Position numbers and translations under genes: made by a program. The notes beneath the pieces are model-generated. The model had not been told where the DNA came from. It made no database searches and saw only the letters and a program-made list of their open reading frames with translations. Shown piece by piece: positions 24,836-34,630 of a DNA stretch of 64,000 nucleotides. This stretch comes from Winogradskyella litoriviva (lineage in GTDB: Bacteria > Bacteroidota > Bacteroidia > Flavobacteriales > Flavobacteriaceae): contig NZ_JABRWQ010000001.1 in the NCBI RefSeq assembly GCF_013249065.1, positions 496,001-560,000 of the forward strand. Reading direction: 5' to 3'. How positions within the stretch are numbered: position 1 is the first letter of the stretch; each line of letters starts with the position of its first letter.

Positions 24836-27253
24836 TTAGAGCGTATATTTTAAAGCCAGTATTAAATTTCTTCCTGGTGCAGATATACCAGAAGAATAAG
24901 GTCTGTAACGTTGGTCAGTTATATTTTCTAAACTAGCTGTAAGACTCCAATTTTTATTATACTGATATTGGGTTCTTAAATTAAAGGTGTACCAAGATGG
25001 CACATAAGGATTACCGTCGCTATCTTTAGCGTAGATATAATCTTTAGCAGCTTCAGATGCCGCTAATTGGCTATTAGAAAAAGCATTGTTGTAGACTAAA
25101 AAAGTATCTATTAAAAGTTTCTTTGTCTTCCATTTTAAATGGGTTTGCCCAAAATTTGGAGCCACATGTCTTGTAGGTTCTTCAACGCCTTCATTGTCTT
25201 CTGTTCCGCCTATAATGTTATATTGAGATTGTAATTTTAAGTGTTTAGAAAAATTAATAGACATACCAACTTCAAACCCATAAATCCATGCTTTAGACGC
25301 GTTTTGTATGGCTTGTACTGTACTTAATTCGCCATCGTATAAGAGTTCCGTTTCACCATTTAACTCGTAATCTCGTCGTATTAAGGCATTATCTAAAAAG
25401 GTGTAATAGGTGGCCAAATCTATAACCACATGGTCATTAAAATTCAATTTTAATCCTAATTCACCACCATAAGCATATTCAGCTTTTAAATCTTTATTAG
25501 GTACAACAACAGCTCCTGGTTCAGAATCAAAAACCTTACCTATGTCATCAATATTTGGCGCTCTAAAGGCGGTTGAAGCATTTAGTTTCCATTGTATCAT
25601 AGCACTTGGAGACCAAGTAATACCTGCCGTACCTGTTAATGCACCAGTATCTACCCTTGCATCATCAAAAGGTAAGTTTAAAAAGACGTTATTGGCTGTA
25701 AAATCGGCTTTAGCTATAACATGGTTGTAACGCAATCCAGACTGAAACACAAACTTAGTATTGGCTTTATATTTTAAACTCGTATAAGCTGCAAACGATT
25801 GCCAACTAGAACCATCAGGATAACGTGTTACAGCAGCAGTTGCAGTTTGGATGTCAATATTTTGCTCTTCGCCATGAGAACCAACTAAATTATAAAGGTA
25901 TTCCGCACCATAAAAAAGGGAGACTTTACTGTTAAAACGCTTCTCTAAATCTACGTTAAATGAAATAGCATCAACCTGCTCTTCTCTCACATCTCTAATA
26001 GCTGACTGAAAATTGCGGTCTCGTCTACTCTCTTTAAAATTCTGGTAAGCTACTGTGGCTTGGATTTTATTATAAAAACTCGATTTGCTACTCAATTTAG
26101 TTAACTGAAAATTACTCATAAACCATTGTTGTGGTCCATAACTCCATTCTGCAGAACGTAGATAATCACCATTATAACGCAATAATCTATCGTACCTAGA
26201 ATAATCGGATGTACTAGAATAATAGACACCTAAATCAAAATCAACATTATCCGAAGGTTCATAACGCACCTTTTGCATTAAATTTATTTGATTGTAACCT
26301 GTAGGATTCTGAACTTCTGGATTAGAATTAGCAACAATAACATCTTCGCCATTTTGTTGGTCTACATATTCTAATCTCAAATAATCATCTGGCCCATGAC
26401 TGCCCATTCTTAAATCACCAAAATCAGTGAAGCTAGCACTGGTTAAAAATGCCCACTTTTTATAACCAAGATTAATATCTAAATGACCTGTTTTTTCATT
26501 GCTTGCCGTAGCAAAACGCGTCATAGCATTGGCACTTAAATACATCTCATCTTTGTAGGAAAGCTGAGGTTTTTTAGTGTAAAAACTCATTACACCACCA
26601 ATGGCATCACTACCATATACAACAGAACCTGCACCAAGAGTTACTTCTGTATGATGTATAGACAATGGATCTATTGAAATTACATTTTGTAGGTTGCCGC
26701 CTCTAAATATGGCATTATTCATACGTACACCATCTACAGTAATCAATAAACGGTTAGTAGAAAACCCTCTAATCATAGGACTCCCTCCTCCTAATTGACT
26801 TTTCTGTATGTAAATATGTCCTGTGCTTTCTAATAAATCGGCACTGGTTTGTGGCTGAGCAAAAGAAATATCTTTTGCGTTAACACTAACAATCGTTTGT
26901 GGAATATCGCGTTTATTTTGCTCAAATTTTGAAGCAGAGATGACAATCTTTTTTAAATATTCTACCTTAGGTGTGAGGTAAACAGTATCATTAAGTTTGG
27001 CAATGGCTAACTTTGTTAAACTTCTTTTTTCATATAGAAAATTCTTAAAAACAATGGTCTCTTTAGCTTTAAAACTGTCTAGAGATGCCTGTCCGTTATA
27101 ATCGGTAACTAGCGTTTTACTTTTATTAGGATTGTATATTGAGACACCTAAAATAGGCATATTAGTATGTTCTTCTAATACAGTAACTGTTTGCCCAATT
27201 ACCATTTGAAGTAAAAAAAATGAAATGATACTAAATAGATAGTTATTCTTCAC
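24836..27253 (-). CDS. TonB-dependent receptor with N-terminal carboxypeptidase-like domain (heme/siderophore-receptor type)
   Basis: About 805 residues from a GTG start at 27253 (MKNNYLFSIISFFLLQMVIGQ signal peptide). A TTG six codons upstream is less likely. A short CarboxypepD_reg-like domain (about 22-100) precedes the plug (QTSADLLESTGHIYIQKSQL, GGGSPMIRGFSTNRLLITVD, GVRMNNAIFRGGNLQNVISI, GAGSVVYGSDAIGGVMSFYT) and a large barrel ending NLILALKYTL. The plug resembles the hemoglobin/transferrin-type group of receptors, so iron or heme uptake is a fair guess. The ligand is not settled. Confidence 0.85.
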   Translation of the reverse strand: MKNNYLFSIISFFLLQMVIGQTVTVLEEHTNMPILGVSIYNPNKSKTLVTDYNGQASLDSFKAKETIVFKNFLYEKRSLTKLAIAKLNDTVYLTPKVEYLKKIVISASKFEQNKRDIPQTIVSVNAKDISFAQPQTSADLLESTGHIYIQKSQLGGGSPMIRGFSTNRLLITVDGVRMNNAIFRGGNLQNVISIDPLSIHHTEVTLGAGSVVYGSDAIGGVMSFYTKKPQLSYKDEMYLSANAMTRFATASNEKTGHLDINLGYKKWAFLTSASFTDFGDLRMGSHGPDDYLRLEYVDQQNGEDVIVANSNPEVQNPTGYNQINLMQKVRYEPSDNVDFDLGVYYSSTSDYSRYDRLLRYNGDYLRSAEWSYGPQQWFMSNFQLTKLSSKSSFYNKIQATVAYQNFKESRRDRNFQSAIRDVREEQVDAISFNVDLEKRFNSKVSLFYGAEYLYNLVGSHGEEQNIDIQTATAAVTRYPDGSSWQSFAAYTSLKYKANTKFVFQSGLRYNHVIAKADFTANNVFLNLPFDDARVDTGALTGTAGITWSPSAMIQWKLNASTAFRAPNIDDIGKVFDSEPGAVVVPNKDLKAEYAYGGELGLKLNFNDHVVIDLATYYTFLDNALIRRDYELNGETELLYDGELSTVQAIQNASKAWIYGFEVGMSINFSKHLKLQSQYNIIGGTEDNEGVEEPTRHVAPNFGQTHLKWKTKKLLIDTFLVYNNAFSNSQLAASEAAKDYIYAKDSDGNPYVPSWYTFNLRTQYQYNKNWSLTASLENITDQRYRPYSSGISAPGRNLILALKYTL

Positions 27254-27294
27254 GTGTAAACTTATTATCAATATAAAATCGTTTTGGCCAACGT

Positions 27295-28014
27295 TTAATG
27301 AAATACCTCGTTAAGTACTTGCAAAGATTTTGGTTTTTTAAAACTGCCCAAATGTAATTCAAAATAATACAAAAGCATATTCAAAAACTCTTGTCTTTGT
27401 ATGGCATTAATTTTTATACTATTTAATGCATCAAAATTTATGCCCAATAACCGTTTTAACAGTGTTAAATTTGAACCAGAAATGGAGTAAATTCCATTAT
27501 TAGAAGATTCAAAAATGCCAGACTCTAAATTAAAATAGGTGTAATTATTATCAATGTTTTCTGGCTGAAAACCTAAATAACGGGTGAGCTTTAAAAGAAA
27601 TAACAAGTGGAAATTAGAAAATTGGTCTTCGTTATCTAAATATTGAAGTGCTACTGTTATAAACTCATATAAACCTTCATTCTGTTCTTCTTCCTTTAAA
27701 ACATTTGAAAGAATTTCAGCTAAAAAAAAAACTATAGAACTCTTGTATATGTTGGTATGCAGGCTTTTATAAATATAACTAAACTTTACTTCTTTTATAA
27801 AATGAAGTGTTTGGTTAGGTTTATAAGATTCTTCTATTTGAAGTTGAGAGAGTGCCTGATAATACACTGTTTTAGACAACCCCTTTTTGGATTTTAAAAC
27901 ACCTTTTAGCAAATAACTAACAACGCCACGTTGTTGCGTATAACACTTTACAATAAGATCGTACTCTCTATATTTTAGTTTTGAAAGTACAATACTGTTG
28001 TTTTTTGAAAGCAT
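27295..28014 (-). CDS. recO: DNA repair protein RecO
   Basis: 239 residues. N-terminal OB-fold (SKNNSIVLSKLKYREYDLIV, QQRGVVSYLLKGVLKSKKG) followed by a helical bundle (FFLAEILSNVLKEEEQNEGL, FLLKLTRYLGFQPE). RecO loads RecA on SSB-coated gaps with RecR. The Cys4 zinc motif of some RecO proteins is absent. One base separates it from porZ upstream, so the two form an operon; recO follows porZ with no promoter of its own visible. Confidence 0.9.
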   Translation of the reverse strand: MLSKNNSIVLSKLKYREYDLIVKCYTQQRGVVSYLLKGVLKSKKGLSKTVYYQALSQLQIEESYKPNQTLHFIKEVKFSYIYKSLHTNIYKSSIVFFLAEILSNVLKEEEQNEGLYEFITVALQYLDNEDQFSNFHLLFLLKLTRYLGFQPENIDNNYTYFNLESGIFESSNNGIYSISGSNLTLLKRLLGINFDALNSIKINAIQRQEFLNMLLYYFELHLGSFKKPKSLQVLNEVFH

Positions 28015-28015
28015 G

Positions 28016-30400
28016 TTATCTAACTATTAAGACTTTGAGAACTTTAGTTTCAAAAGAATCTAAATCTGAAATTAGTATTAAATAAACACCTGTTCTAACT
28101 ACGGAATTTCCTAAGTTTTTGCCATTCCAAACAGCGGTACCACCATCAATAGCAAAATTATAATTAGCATTAGATGATCTTAAATTAATATTAGACTGTG
28201 CCTCTGCTACTAAATTACCTTCAATATCAGTAATTTTAATATTAACATTATCTGTAAGCCCACTAACCTTTACCCCTTTTGTAATATCATTAAGGTCATT
28301 AAAGCCGAGAATATTATACTCTGGCCGCACAGGATTAGGGTATACAAAAGCCTCTTCTAAAGTGTCTTCTGTCTTAGATCCACCAGCTTTAAAAGCTAAT
28401 AGTCCTTTGTTGGATGCGATATAAACAATTCCGTTATCGCTATCTAAAGAGACATCATTAATAGTATTAGATGGTAATGGAGAATTATCTTCTGTAAAAT
28501 GATAAATAGTAGTTTGCCCATCTGATGAAAAATAAAAGACACCTGAGTCTATAGTGCTAATCCATTTGTTGTTTGATCCATCTACTTCGATATCTGTAAT
28601 AATTTGGTCATCTAACAATTCTTTAGCAATACCATCTTCTAAAATAATAATTTGGCTTAAGGTTGGGCTAGGATCGTTATAAAAACCTAGTGTATTATAG
28701 AGCACTCTTAAGCCTTTTGTAGTACCAATCCACAGTTGATTATTATTATCTATTGCTAAACTGATAAACCTAGTAAATGCCTCTACATTTTGTGCTGAAG
28801 AATTAATGTTTCTTAAGGGATTATTAGAAACACTTTCATTATAAGCCAGCAGTCCATTATCGTAAGAACCAATCCATTTGGTGCCATTATTGTCTATTTC
28901 AATATCGAAAAAACCATTTTCTTCACTTGGTGGGTCAATTAAATCTGAAAAACTATAGGCTTGCCAATTTCCAGAAATAGGGTTATATGACTTTAATGGT
29001 TGATCTACAAAGCTTGTTAATGTCCACAATAAACCATTTACATCAAACTCAGTAGCAGACACTCTTATATCAACATAATTTGGATCAGAATCTAAAATTA
29101 AGCTCTCCAACCCACTATTTGTTTCATTATACAATATTGTAGGTTCAAAATTATTAATCTCTAATAATCCATTAAAAAAGGAACTTATAAAAACTTGGTT
29201 GGGATTAAAAACATTTGGAGTAATCACGTTTAATTCACTAGCTTGAAAAAGGCTATCGTACGGTAAACTCTCCCAAACATCATTGTATAAATAACTAATT
29301 CCTTTTGATGTTATAGGGTATGGATTTAATGCGCTTGTATATTCACCGAAACTTGCCCAAACCGTGTTTGTTGTAGCATCTAATTTAAATATATTATTTT
29401 CTAAAGGGCCACTTGGCCTAATTTCGGTATAATCTGTTATGTTATTAATTCCAACTTTTATAACACCTTTATCACTAGTTCCTATATAAACATTGTCATC
29501 TAATCTAATTGCTGAAGTAAAACTATCTGAACTAGTTTCAGAAGATTGAAAACTATTAACTAATTGCAAGTTTTCATTATAAACATAAGTAGCATTTGCT
29601 GCTGTATATATAAGATTTGATTCAGAAATTTCTCCATCTAGTGGAAGCATTTCAAAATTTAAAACAGTGGAAAAAGCGTTTCCATCAATCTCTAATAAAG
29701 AATTATCAGTCTTTACTGAATATACTTTATCATTAAAAGTACTGATAGTAAGAAAACTGCCATAAGCTATATTTTGCCATTGGTTATAGTCAATAAGATT
29801 AGGATTATTTAAATCTGCCTTCTTAATACCATTACCATAATAACATGCAGCATAAATTTCGTTATTAAAAATTGTTGTTTGTTTCACCGAAATCTGAGAT
29901 CCATTATCGCCAATAAAGTATGTATCACCAAATTCTAATTGGTCTAAATTATATACAGAAATTCCGTAATCCGTAGAGATATAAACTAAACCATCATATT
30001 CGTAAAAATGATTAATAATTTTATTTTCAGATGTAATATTCTGTTTTTCTACAATATCTACAACAGATAATACAGATTGATCAACATCAGAATACACCTC
30101 TATCAACCCAGATTGGTATCCAATTAATAACCTCTCACTTATTTCACTATAATAAATGGTAGAAATATCCTCTCCAGACAATCCTTGTACAGTAGTAATC
30201 GTATTTATTTGGTTGGTCTGTGGGTCATAAATCAATATGGCATTTTGAGCGGCACCATATATTTTATTTTGTCCTACACAAACATCATTTACTTCATAGA
30301 ACGAAAAATGACCTTCCCATAAATTCGAAAAATCTTGTGAATAATTAAATTGAAACCATAGAATAATACTAAAAAAAGTAAGTGATTTAATAAATTTCAT
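28016..30400 (-). CDS. porZ: PorZ-like type IX secretion attachment-complex protein
   Basis: 794 residues with signal peptide MKFIKSLTFFSIILWFQFNYSQ. N-terminal FSNLWEGHFSFYEVNDVCVG begins a series of two-component-regulator-type beta-propeller repeats (YDPQTNQINTITTVQGLSGE, LWIGTTKGLRVL, IYIASNKGLLAFKAGG). A C-terminal sorting-like domain follows (AFVYPNPVRPEYNILGF, VVRTGVYLILIS, KVLIVR). This matches PorZ, which docks at the cell surface with PorU/PorV/PorQ and hands the lipid anchor to T9SS substrates. It explains how the secreted proteins at 18.7 and 46.4 kb reach the surface. Translation couples to recO. Confidence 0.82.
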   Translation of the reverse strand: MKFIKSLTFFSIILWFQFNYSQDFSNLWEGHFSFYEVNDVCVGQNKIYGAAQNAILIYDPQTNQINTITTVQGLSGEDISTIYYSEISERLLIGYQSGLIEVYSDVDQSVLSVVDIVEKQNITSENKIINHFYEYDGLVYISTDYGISVYNLDQLEFGDTYFIGDNGSQISVKQTTIFNNEIYAACYYGNGIKKADLNNPNLIDYNQWQNIAYGSFLTISTFNDKVYSVKTDNSLLEIDGNAFSTVLNFEMLPLDGEISESNLIYTAANATYVYNENLQLVNSFQSSETSSDSFTSAIRLDDNVYIGTSDKGVIKVGINNITDYTEIRPSGPLENNIFKLDATTNTVWASFGEYTSALNPYPITSKGISYLYNDVWESLPYDSLFQASELNVITPNVFNPNQVFISSFFNGLLEINNFEPTILYNETNSGLESLILDSDPNYVDIRVSATEFDVNGLLWTLTSFVDQPLKSYNPISGNWQAYSFSDLIDPPSEENGFFDIEIDNNGTKWIGSYDNGLLAYNESVSNNPLRNINSSAQNVEAFTRFISLAIDNNNQLWIGTTKGLRVLYNTLGFYNDPSPTLSQIIILEDGIAKELLDDQIITDIEVDGSNNKWISTIDSGVFYFSSDGQTTIYHFTEDNSPLPSNTINDVSLDSDNGIVYIASNKGLLAFKAGGSKTEDTLEEAFVYPNPVRPEYNILGFNDLNDITKGVKVSGLTDNVNIKITDIEGNLVAEAQSNINLRSSNANYNFAIDGGTAVWNGKNLGNSVVRTGVYLILISDLDSFETKVLKVLIVR

Positions 30401-30481
30401 TAGTTATGATTTATGACTCTGAAAGAAGAACCAAAAATACTATAATTTATTGTATTTTAGGGCACAATTAATAGCATCCAA

Positions 30482-31891
30482 ATGCTCTTCAGTAGCTCAG
30501 TATTTTTATTTCTCTTTTTACCAATTACAATAATTACATATTATGCGTCTCCTAGTAAATTAAAAAACTTCACTTTACTATTATGCAGTCTATTCTTTTA
30601 TACTTGGGGAGAAGGTATAATGGTACTTTTAATACTACTATCTACTATAGTCGATTACTTCAGTGCACTAATTATTGAAAGGGGTAAAAAAAAATTAGGG
30701 CTTATTTGTTCTTTAACCTTTAATCTAGGAATCTTAATATACTTTAAATACACCAATTTTATTTTTAAAAATATTAATGGTATTTTATCCTATTTAAACA
30801 TTAAAGATTCCGACACTACACAACTAGCAACTATTATTCTGCCTATAGGAATTAGTTTTTTTACTTTCCAAACCATGTCTTACACAATTGATGTTTATAG
30901 AGGAAAAGTAAAAGCCAATAGAAATCTAATTGATTTTGCAACCTATGTTGCTTTATTTCCACAATTAATAGCAGGACCAATTGTTAGATACTCAGACATT
31001 AAGAAAGAATTATCTAATAGAAAACATAGTTTTTCACAGTTCTCAGAAGGCATCAAACGTTTTATAATTGGGTTATCAAAAAAGATGTTGATAGCTAATA
31101 ATTGTGGTTTTATAGCTGATGGCATGTTTAGTTTAACCAATAGTGATCTCTCTATTGGCATGGCTTGGATAGGACTATTAGCTTATACGCTTCAAATTTA
31201 TTTTGATTTTTCTGGTTACTCAGACATGGCCATTGGTTTAGGAAAAATGTTTGGTTTTAATTTTCCTGAGAATTTTAACTTCCCGTATATATCAAAATCT
31301 ATTCGCGAATTTTGGAGGCGTTGGCACATAACTCTGTCTAAATGGTTTAAAGACTACCTATATATTGCGCTTGGAGGAAACAGAAAAGGTAAATTATGGA
31401 CTTACATAAATCTTTCCATAGTATTTTTTATTACTGGTCTGTGGCATGGTGATAACTGGACCTTCATTTTATGGGGACTTTTTCATGGGTTTTTTATTAT
31501 AGTAGAACGTGTTAAATTACAAAAGCTTTTAGAAAAAATACCATCCGTTTTCTCACACATTTATCTCATATTAATAGTTATGCTCTCTTGGGTGCTATTT
31601 AGATGTGAAAGTATTGAGCATGCACTTTATTATTACAAATCCCTATTCTCATTTACCACACCATTAAACAATGACTATTTAAATTTTTACCTAACAGTAG
31701 AAGTTATTATTAGTATGGTTTTGGGTATTTTATTCTCTTTACAACTACATAAGTTTTTTAAGGATTATAAACCCTTTAATCCATTAATCAAAAATATTAT
31801 AGATACCTCAGTAATTGCTCTATTATTTATTCTAAATATGTTTTATATCGCTAATGAAAGTTACAATCCATTTATTTATTTTAGATTTTGA
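30482..31891 (+). CDS. MBOAT-family membrane O-acyltransferase (AlgI-like)
   Basis: 469 residues with about ten membrane segments. The MBOAT signature is visible: FWRRWHITLSKWFKDYLYIA and LWHGDNWTFILWGLFHGFF with the conserved His residues (about 322 and 335). AlgI-type proteins pass acetyl groups across the inner membrane for O-acetylation of exported polysaccharides. The stop overlaps the start of the next gene (TTGA), an AlgX/AlgJ-like partner, so the two make a two-gene acetylation module. The polysaccharide is unknown; no synthase gene is next to it. Confidence 0.92.
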   Translation: MLFSSSVFLFLFLPITIITYYASPSKLKNFTLLLCSLFFYTWGEGIMVLLILLSTIVDYFSALIIERGKKKLGLICSLTFNLGILIYFKYTNFIFKNINGILSYLNIKDSDTTQLATIILPIGISFFTFQTMSYTIDVYRGKVKANRNLIDFATYVALFPQLIAGPIVRYSDIKKELSNRKHSFSQFSEGIKRFIIGLSKKMLIANNCGFIADGMFSLTNSDLSIGMAWIGLLAYTLQIYFDFSGYSDMAIGLGKMFGFNFPENFNFPYISKSIREFWRRWHITLSKWFKDYLYIALGGNRKGKLWTYINLSIVFFITGLWHGDNWTFILWGLFHGFFIIVERVKLQKLLEKIPSVFSHIYLILIVMLSWVLFRCESIEHALYYYKSLFSFTTPLNNDYLNFYLTVEVIISMVLGILFSLQLHKFFKDYKPFNPLIKNIIDTSVIALLFILNMFYIANESYNPFIYFRF

Positions 31892-32949
31892 ACGACAAAA
31901 TAACATATCGATTCTCACAAATATTAACTATTGCATTCATAGTTGTTTTAATAGTACCAGGCTTTATTTTTATAGTCCAAGATTTTTTTGGTGAACAAAA
32001 TATTTTCGAAATTCGTTTAACACAACCAAAAAAAATTAAGCATGATATTAGAAATTATTACTCAGAAAAATTTTTGTTTAATTCTCCATTTGTAAATCAA
32101 TATCTTAAATTTAAAACGGACGTACTACAAGAAAACCCTATTCCGTTTAATGTAATTAAGGGTCTAAATGGTTGGTATTTCCTAGGAAACAATTATTATA
32201 ATACACTTAACGATGCTTTTGGAAATGACAGTTTTAGTACAAATGAATTGACTACTATAAAAAACAACTTATTAAGTATAAATTCCTATTTAAAATCAAA
32301 ACACATAGCTTTTTATGTAGTGGTTGTTCCTAATAAAAATAGTATTTACAAAGAACATTTACCTTATAAATTAAAACAGAAAAGCACCAAACTAATAACA
32401 TTACAACATCAATTAGGTAATACTGATATCTCATTTATTAATCTTACAGAGCATTTAAAATCGGCTAAATCTCAACAACAATTATATTATAAAACGGACT
32501 CTCATTGGAATACCTTTGGTGCCTTTATTGGATATGAGAAAATGATGGATCATTTTCAAAATAAGTTTTCGGTAGAAGCAAATATCATCAGTGATTACAA
32601 TATTGAAACTGATTTTGAGATATATGGTGACTTAACAAGACTTCTAAAAATTAATATACCAGAAAATTCAATTTATGTAAAAAAAATAAATGACAACTTA
32701 TCTGAAGATTATACAAAACCTATTCTACGCTACTCCAATGGAATAAATGACATAAAACTATTAATGTTTAGAGATTCTTTTGCTAATAACCTTATTCCTT
32801 TTTTAAATGACACTTTTGGAGAAACATTATATCTAAAAGACTATACAATAAATGAAAATTTAATAGAAAAAGAAAAACCAAATATCATTATACTTCAAAT
32901 TGCAGAAAGAAAATTAAGAACATTATTAAATTTAAAAAGTCCCATATAA
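31888..32949 (+). CDS. AlgX/AlgJ-like SGNH O-acetyltransferase
   Basis: 353 residues. One N-terminal membrane anchor (about 8-30; ILTIAFIVVLIVPGFIFIV) precedes an extracytoplasmic SGNH-like domain. The Asp-x-His pair is in YKTDSHWNTFGA (Asp204, His206), and the nucleophile Ser297 is in LMFRDSFAN, the AlgX/AlgJ arrangement. A TTG start overlapping the MBOAT stop by four bases is chosen because the frame has no nearer ATG and coupling is tight. It likely takes acetyl groups delivered by the MBOAT protein and places them on a polysaccharide outside the inner membrane. Confidence 0.85.
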   Translation: MNDKITYRFSQILTIAFIVVLIVPGFIFIVQDFFGEQNIFEIRLTQPKKIKHDIRNYYSEKFLFNSPFVNQYLKFKTDVLQENPIPFNVIKGLNGWYFLGNNYYNTLNDAFGNDSFSTNELTTIKNNLLSINSYLKSKHIAFYVVVVPNKNSIYKEHLPYKLKQKSTKLITLQHQLGNTDISFINLTEHLKSAKSQQQLYYKTDSHWNTFGAFIGYEKMMDHFQNKFSVEANIISDYNIETDFEIYGDLTRLLKINIPENSIYVKKINDNLSEDYTKPILRYSNGINDIKLLMFRDSFANNLIPFLNDTFGETLYLKDYTINENLIEKEKPNIIILQIAERKLRTLLNLKSPI

Positions 32950-32962
32950 TATGGGACTTTTT
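32934..32962. terminator. Terminator overlapping the AlgX-like stop codon
   Basis: AAAAAGTCCCATAT (32934-32947) pairs with ATATGGGACTTTTT (32949-32962). The TAA stop (32947-32949) lies in the turn of the hairpin. The symmetric A/T tails allow it to serve the convergent gdhA gene too. Confidence 0.85.
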
Positions 32963-32982
32963 ATTTAAAAAATTATATCCGA

Positions 32983-34326
32983 TTAAATCACACCTTGTGC
33001 CAACATGGCATCGGCTACTTTAACGAAACCTGCAATATTTGCGCCTTTTATATAGTCTATTGAACCATCTTCATTGGTACCATATTCTACACAAGAATCA
33101 TGTATATCTTCCATAATATCCTTTAATCTAGAATCTACCTCCTCTCTAGACCAGCTTAAACGTAATGAGTTTTGACTCATTTCTAAACCAGAAGTTGCTA
33201 CACCTCCAGCATTTGAAGCTTTACCTGGTGCAAATAAGATTTTTGATTTTTGAAACTCATGAATGGCTTCTGGAGTTGACGGCATATTTGCACCTTCTGA
33301 TACACATATACAACCATTATCTATTAATTGTTTTGCCTCTTCTCCATTTAACTCATTTTGAGTTGCACATGGCAAAGCAATATCACATTTTACAGACCAA
33401 GGTCGTTCTCCTGCAACATATTTAGCATTAGGATAGGTCTCTAAATATTCACTTATTCTACCACGTTTTTCATTTTTAATATGCATAACGTGTTTTAGTT
33501 TTTCTGCAGAAATACCTTCCTCATCATAAATATATCCACTAGAATCTGATAATGTTAAAACTTTAGCACCTAATTCTATTGCTTTTTCAGCTGCAAATTG
33601 TGCAACGTTACCAGACCCAGAAATAACTACCGTTTTACCATCAAAAGAATCACCTTTTCTTTGAAGCATATTTTGCGCAAAATATACATTTCCGTAACCA
33701 GTAGCTTCTGGTCTAATTAATGATCCTCCCCAAGAAGCACCTTTACCTGTTAAAACACCTGTAAACGTGTTGTTTAATTTTTTATACATACCAAACATAA
33801 AGCCTATCTCTCTAGCACCAACACCAATATCTCCAGCTGGTACATCCGTATTATGACCAATATGTCTAAATAACTCCGTCATAAATGCATGACAGAAACG
33901 CATAATTTCATTATCTGACTTTCCTTTAGGGTCAAAATCAGATCCTCCTTTACCTCCACCCATTGGTAACGTTGTAAGTGAATTTTTAAACACTTGCTCA
34001 AATGCTAAAAACTTCAAAATGCTAGCATTTACAGTTGGGTGAAAACGTAAACCTCCTTTATAAGGCCCTATGGCAGAATTCATTTGAATCCTATATCCTC
34101 TATTAACTTGTATTTCTCCAGAGTCGTCAACCCAACTCACTCTAAAAGATATCAGTCGTTCTGGTTCTACCATCCTTAAAAGAATGTTCTTTCCATTATA
34201 AATATCATGCTTAGCTATGTAAGGAATTACTGTTTCAGCAACCTCTTGTACAGCTTGTAAAAATTCTGGCTCGTGACCATTACGCTCTTTAACTAAGTCT
34301 AAAAAAGCTTCAATCTTTTGTTTCAT
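32983..34326 (-). CDS. gdhA: NADP-dependent glutamate dehydrogenase
   Basis: 447 residues, the length of hexameric E. coli-type GdhA. Substrate region: MNSAIGPYKGGLRFHPTVNA and LPMGGGKGGSDFDPKGKSD, with the catalytic Lys. Then DVPAGDIGVGAREIGFMFG and a Rossmann fold (VVISGSGNVAQFAAEKAIEL). It aminates 2-oxoglutarate to glutamate with NADPH, so it assimilates ammonium in the cytoplasm. It is monocistronic. Upstream are a minus-strand TATATTTG (34448-34455) and an 8-bp inverted repeat (34365-34383). Confidence 0.96.
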   Translation of the reverse strand: MKQKIEAFLDLVKERNGHEPEFLQAVQEVAETVIPYIAKHDIYNGKNILLRMVEPERLISFRVSWVDDSGEIQVNRGYRIQMNSAIGPYKGGLRFHPTVNASILKFLAFEQVFKNSLTTLPMGGGKGGSDFDPKGKSDNEIMRFCHAFMTELFRHIGHNTDVPAGDIGVGAREIGFMFGMYKKLNNTFTGVLTGKGASWGGSLIRPEATGYGNVYFAQNMLQRKGDSFDGKTVVISGSGNVAQFAAEKAIELGAKVLTLSDSSGYIYDEEGISAEKLKHVMHIKNEKRGRISEYLETYPNAKYVAGERPWSVKCDIALPCATQNELNGEEAKQLIDNGCICVSEGANMPSTPEAIHEFQKSKILFAPGKASNAGGVATSGLEMSQNSLRLSWSREEVDSRLKDIMEDIHDSCVEYGTNEDGSIDYIKGANIAGFVKVADAMLAQGVI

Positions 34327-34630
34327 ATTTATGTTTTATTACATTTTATGTTTAAATTGTTGGCAGTAATAACAATTATTACTTTACCTAAATTATATAA
34401 AAATCAATATATTAGACAAATTTTAGTAAATTATAATATATTGCCTGCAAATATACATTATCTATAAAAATAAGTGTGTATTTTTTTATTATTCTCAAAT
34501 TGTTTTTTTTCTCTACGTCTTCATATTTTTCTTTTAAAAATAATAATTTGTGCATTTTATCCGTTTTATTTGGTATTTCATCGAGTTTTTATATATTTGC
34601 TCGGTAATTATTCATTAATGTGAAAATTAG
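34327..34630. promoter_or_regulatory. 304-base divergent control region of gdhA and the beta-barrel gene
   Basis: No gene is seen; the DNA is very AT-rich. It holds a minus-strand -7 box TATATTTG (34448-34455) for gdhA and a palindrome AGTAATAA-N3-TTATTACT (34365-34383) in the gdhA leader, 39 bases before its start. It also holds a complete plus-strand promoter at 34569-34599. Confidence 0.6.
34569..34599 (+). promoter_or_regulatory. Complete Bacteroidota promoter for the beta-barrel gene at 34631
   Basis: TTTG (34569-34572), a 19-base spacer, and TATATTTG (34592-34599) match the consensus TTTG-N19-TAnnTTTG at both boxes and in spacing. The start codon is 31 bases downstream of the -7 box. 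This is the cleanest promoter in the window. Confidence 0.8.
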
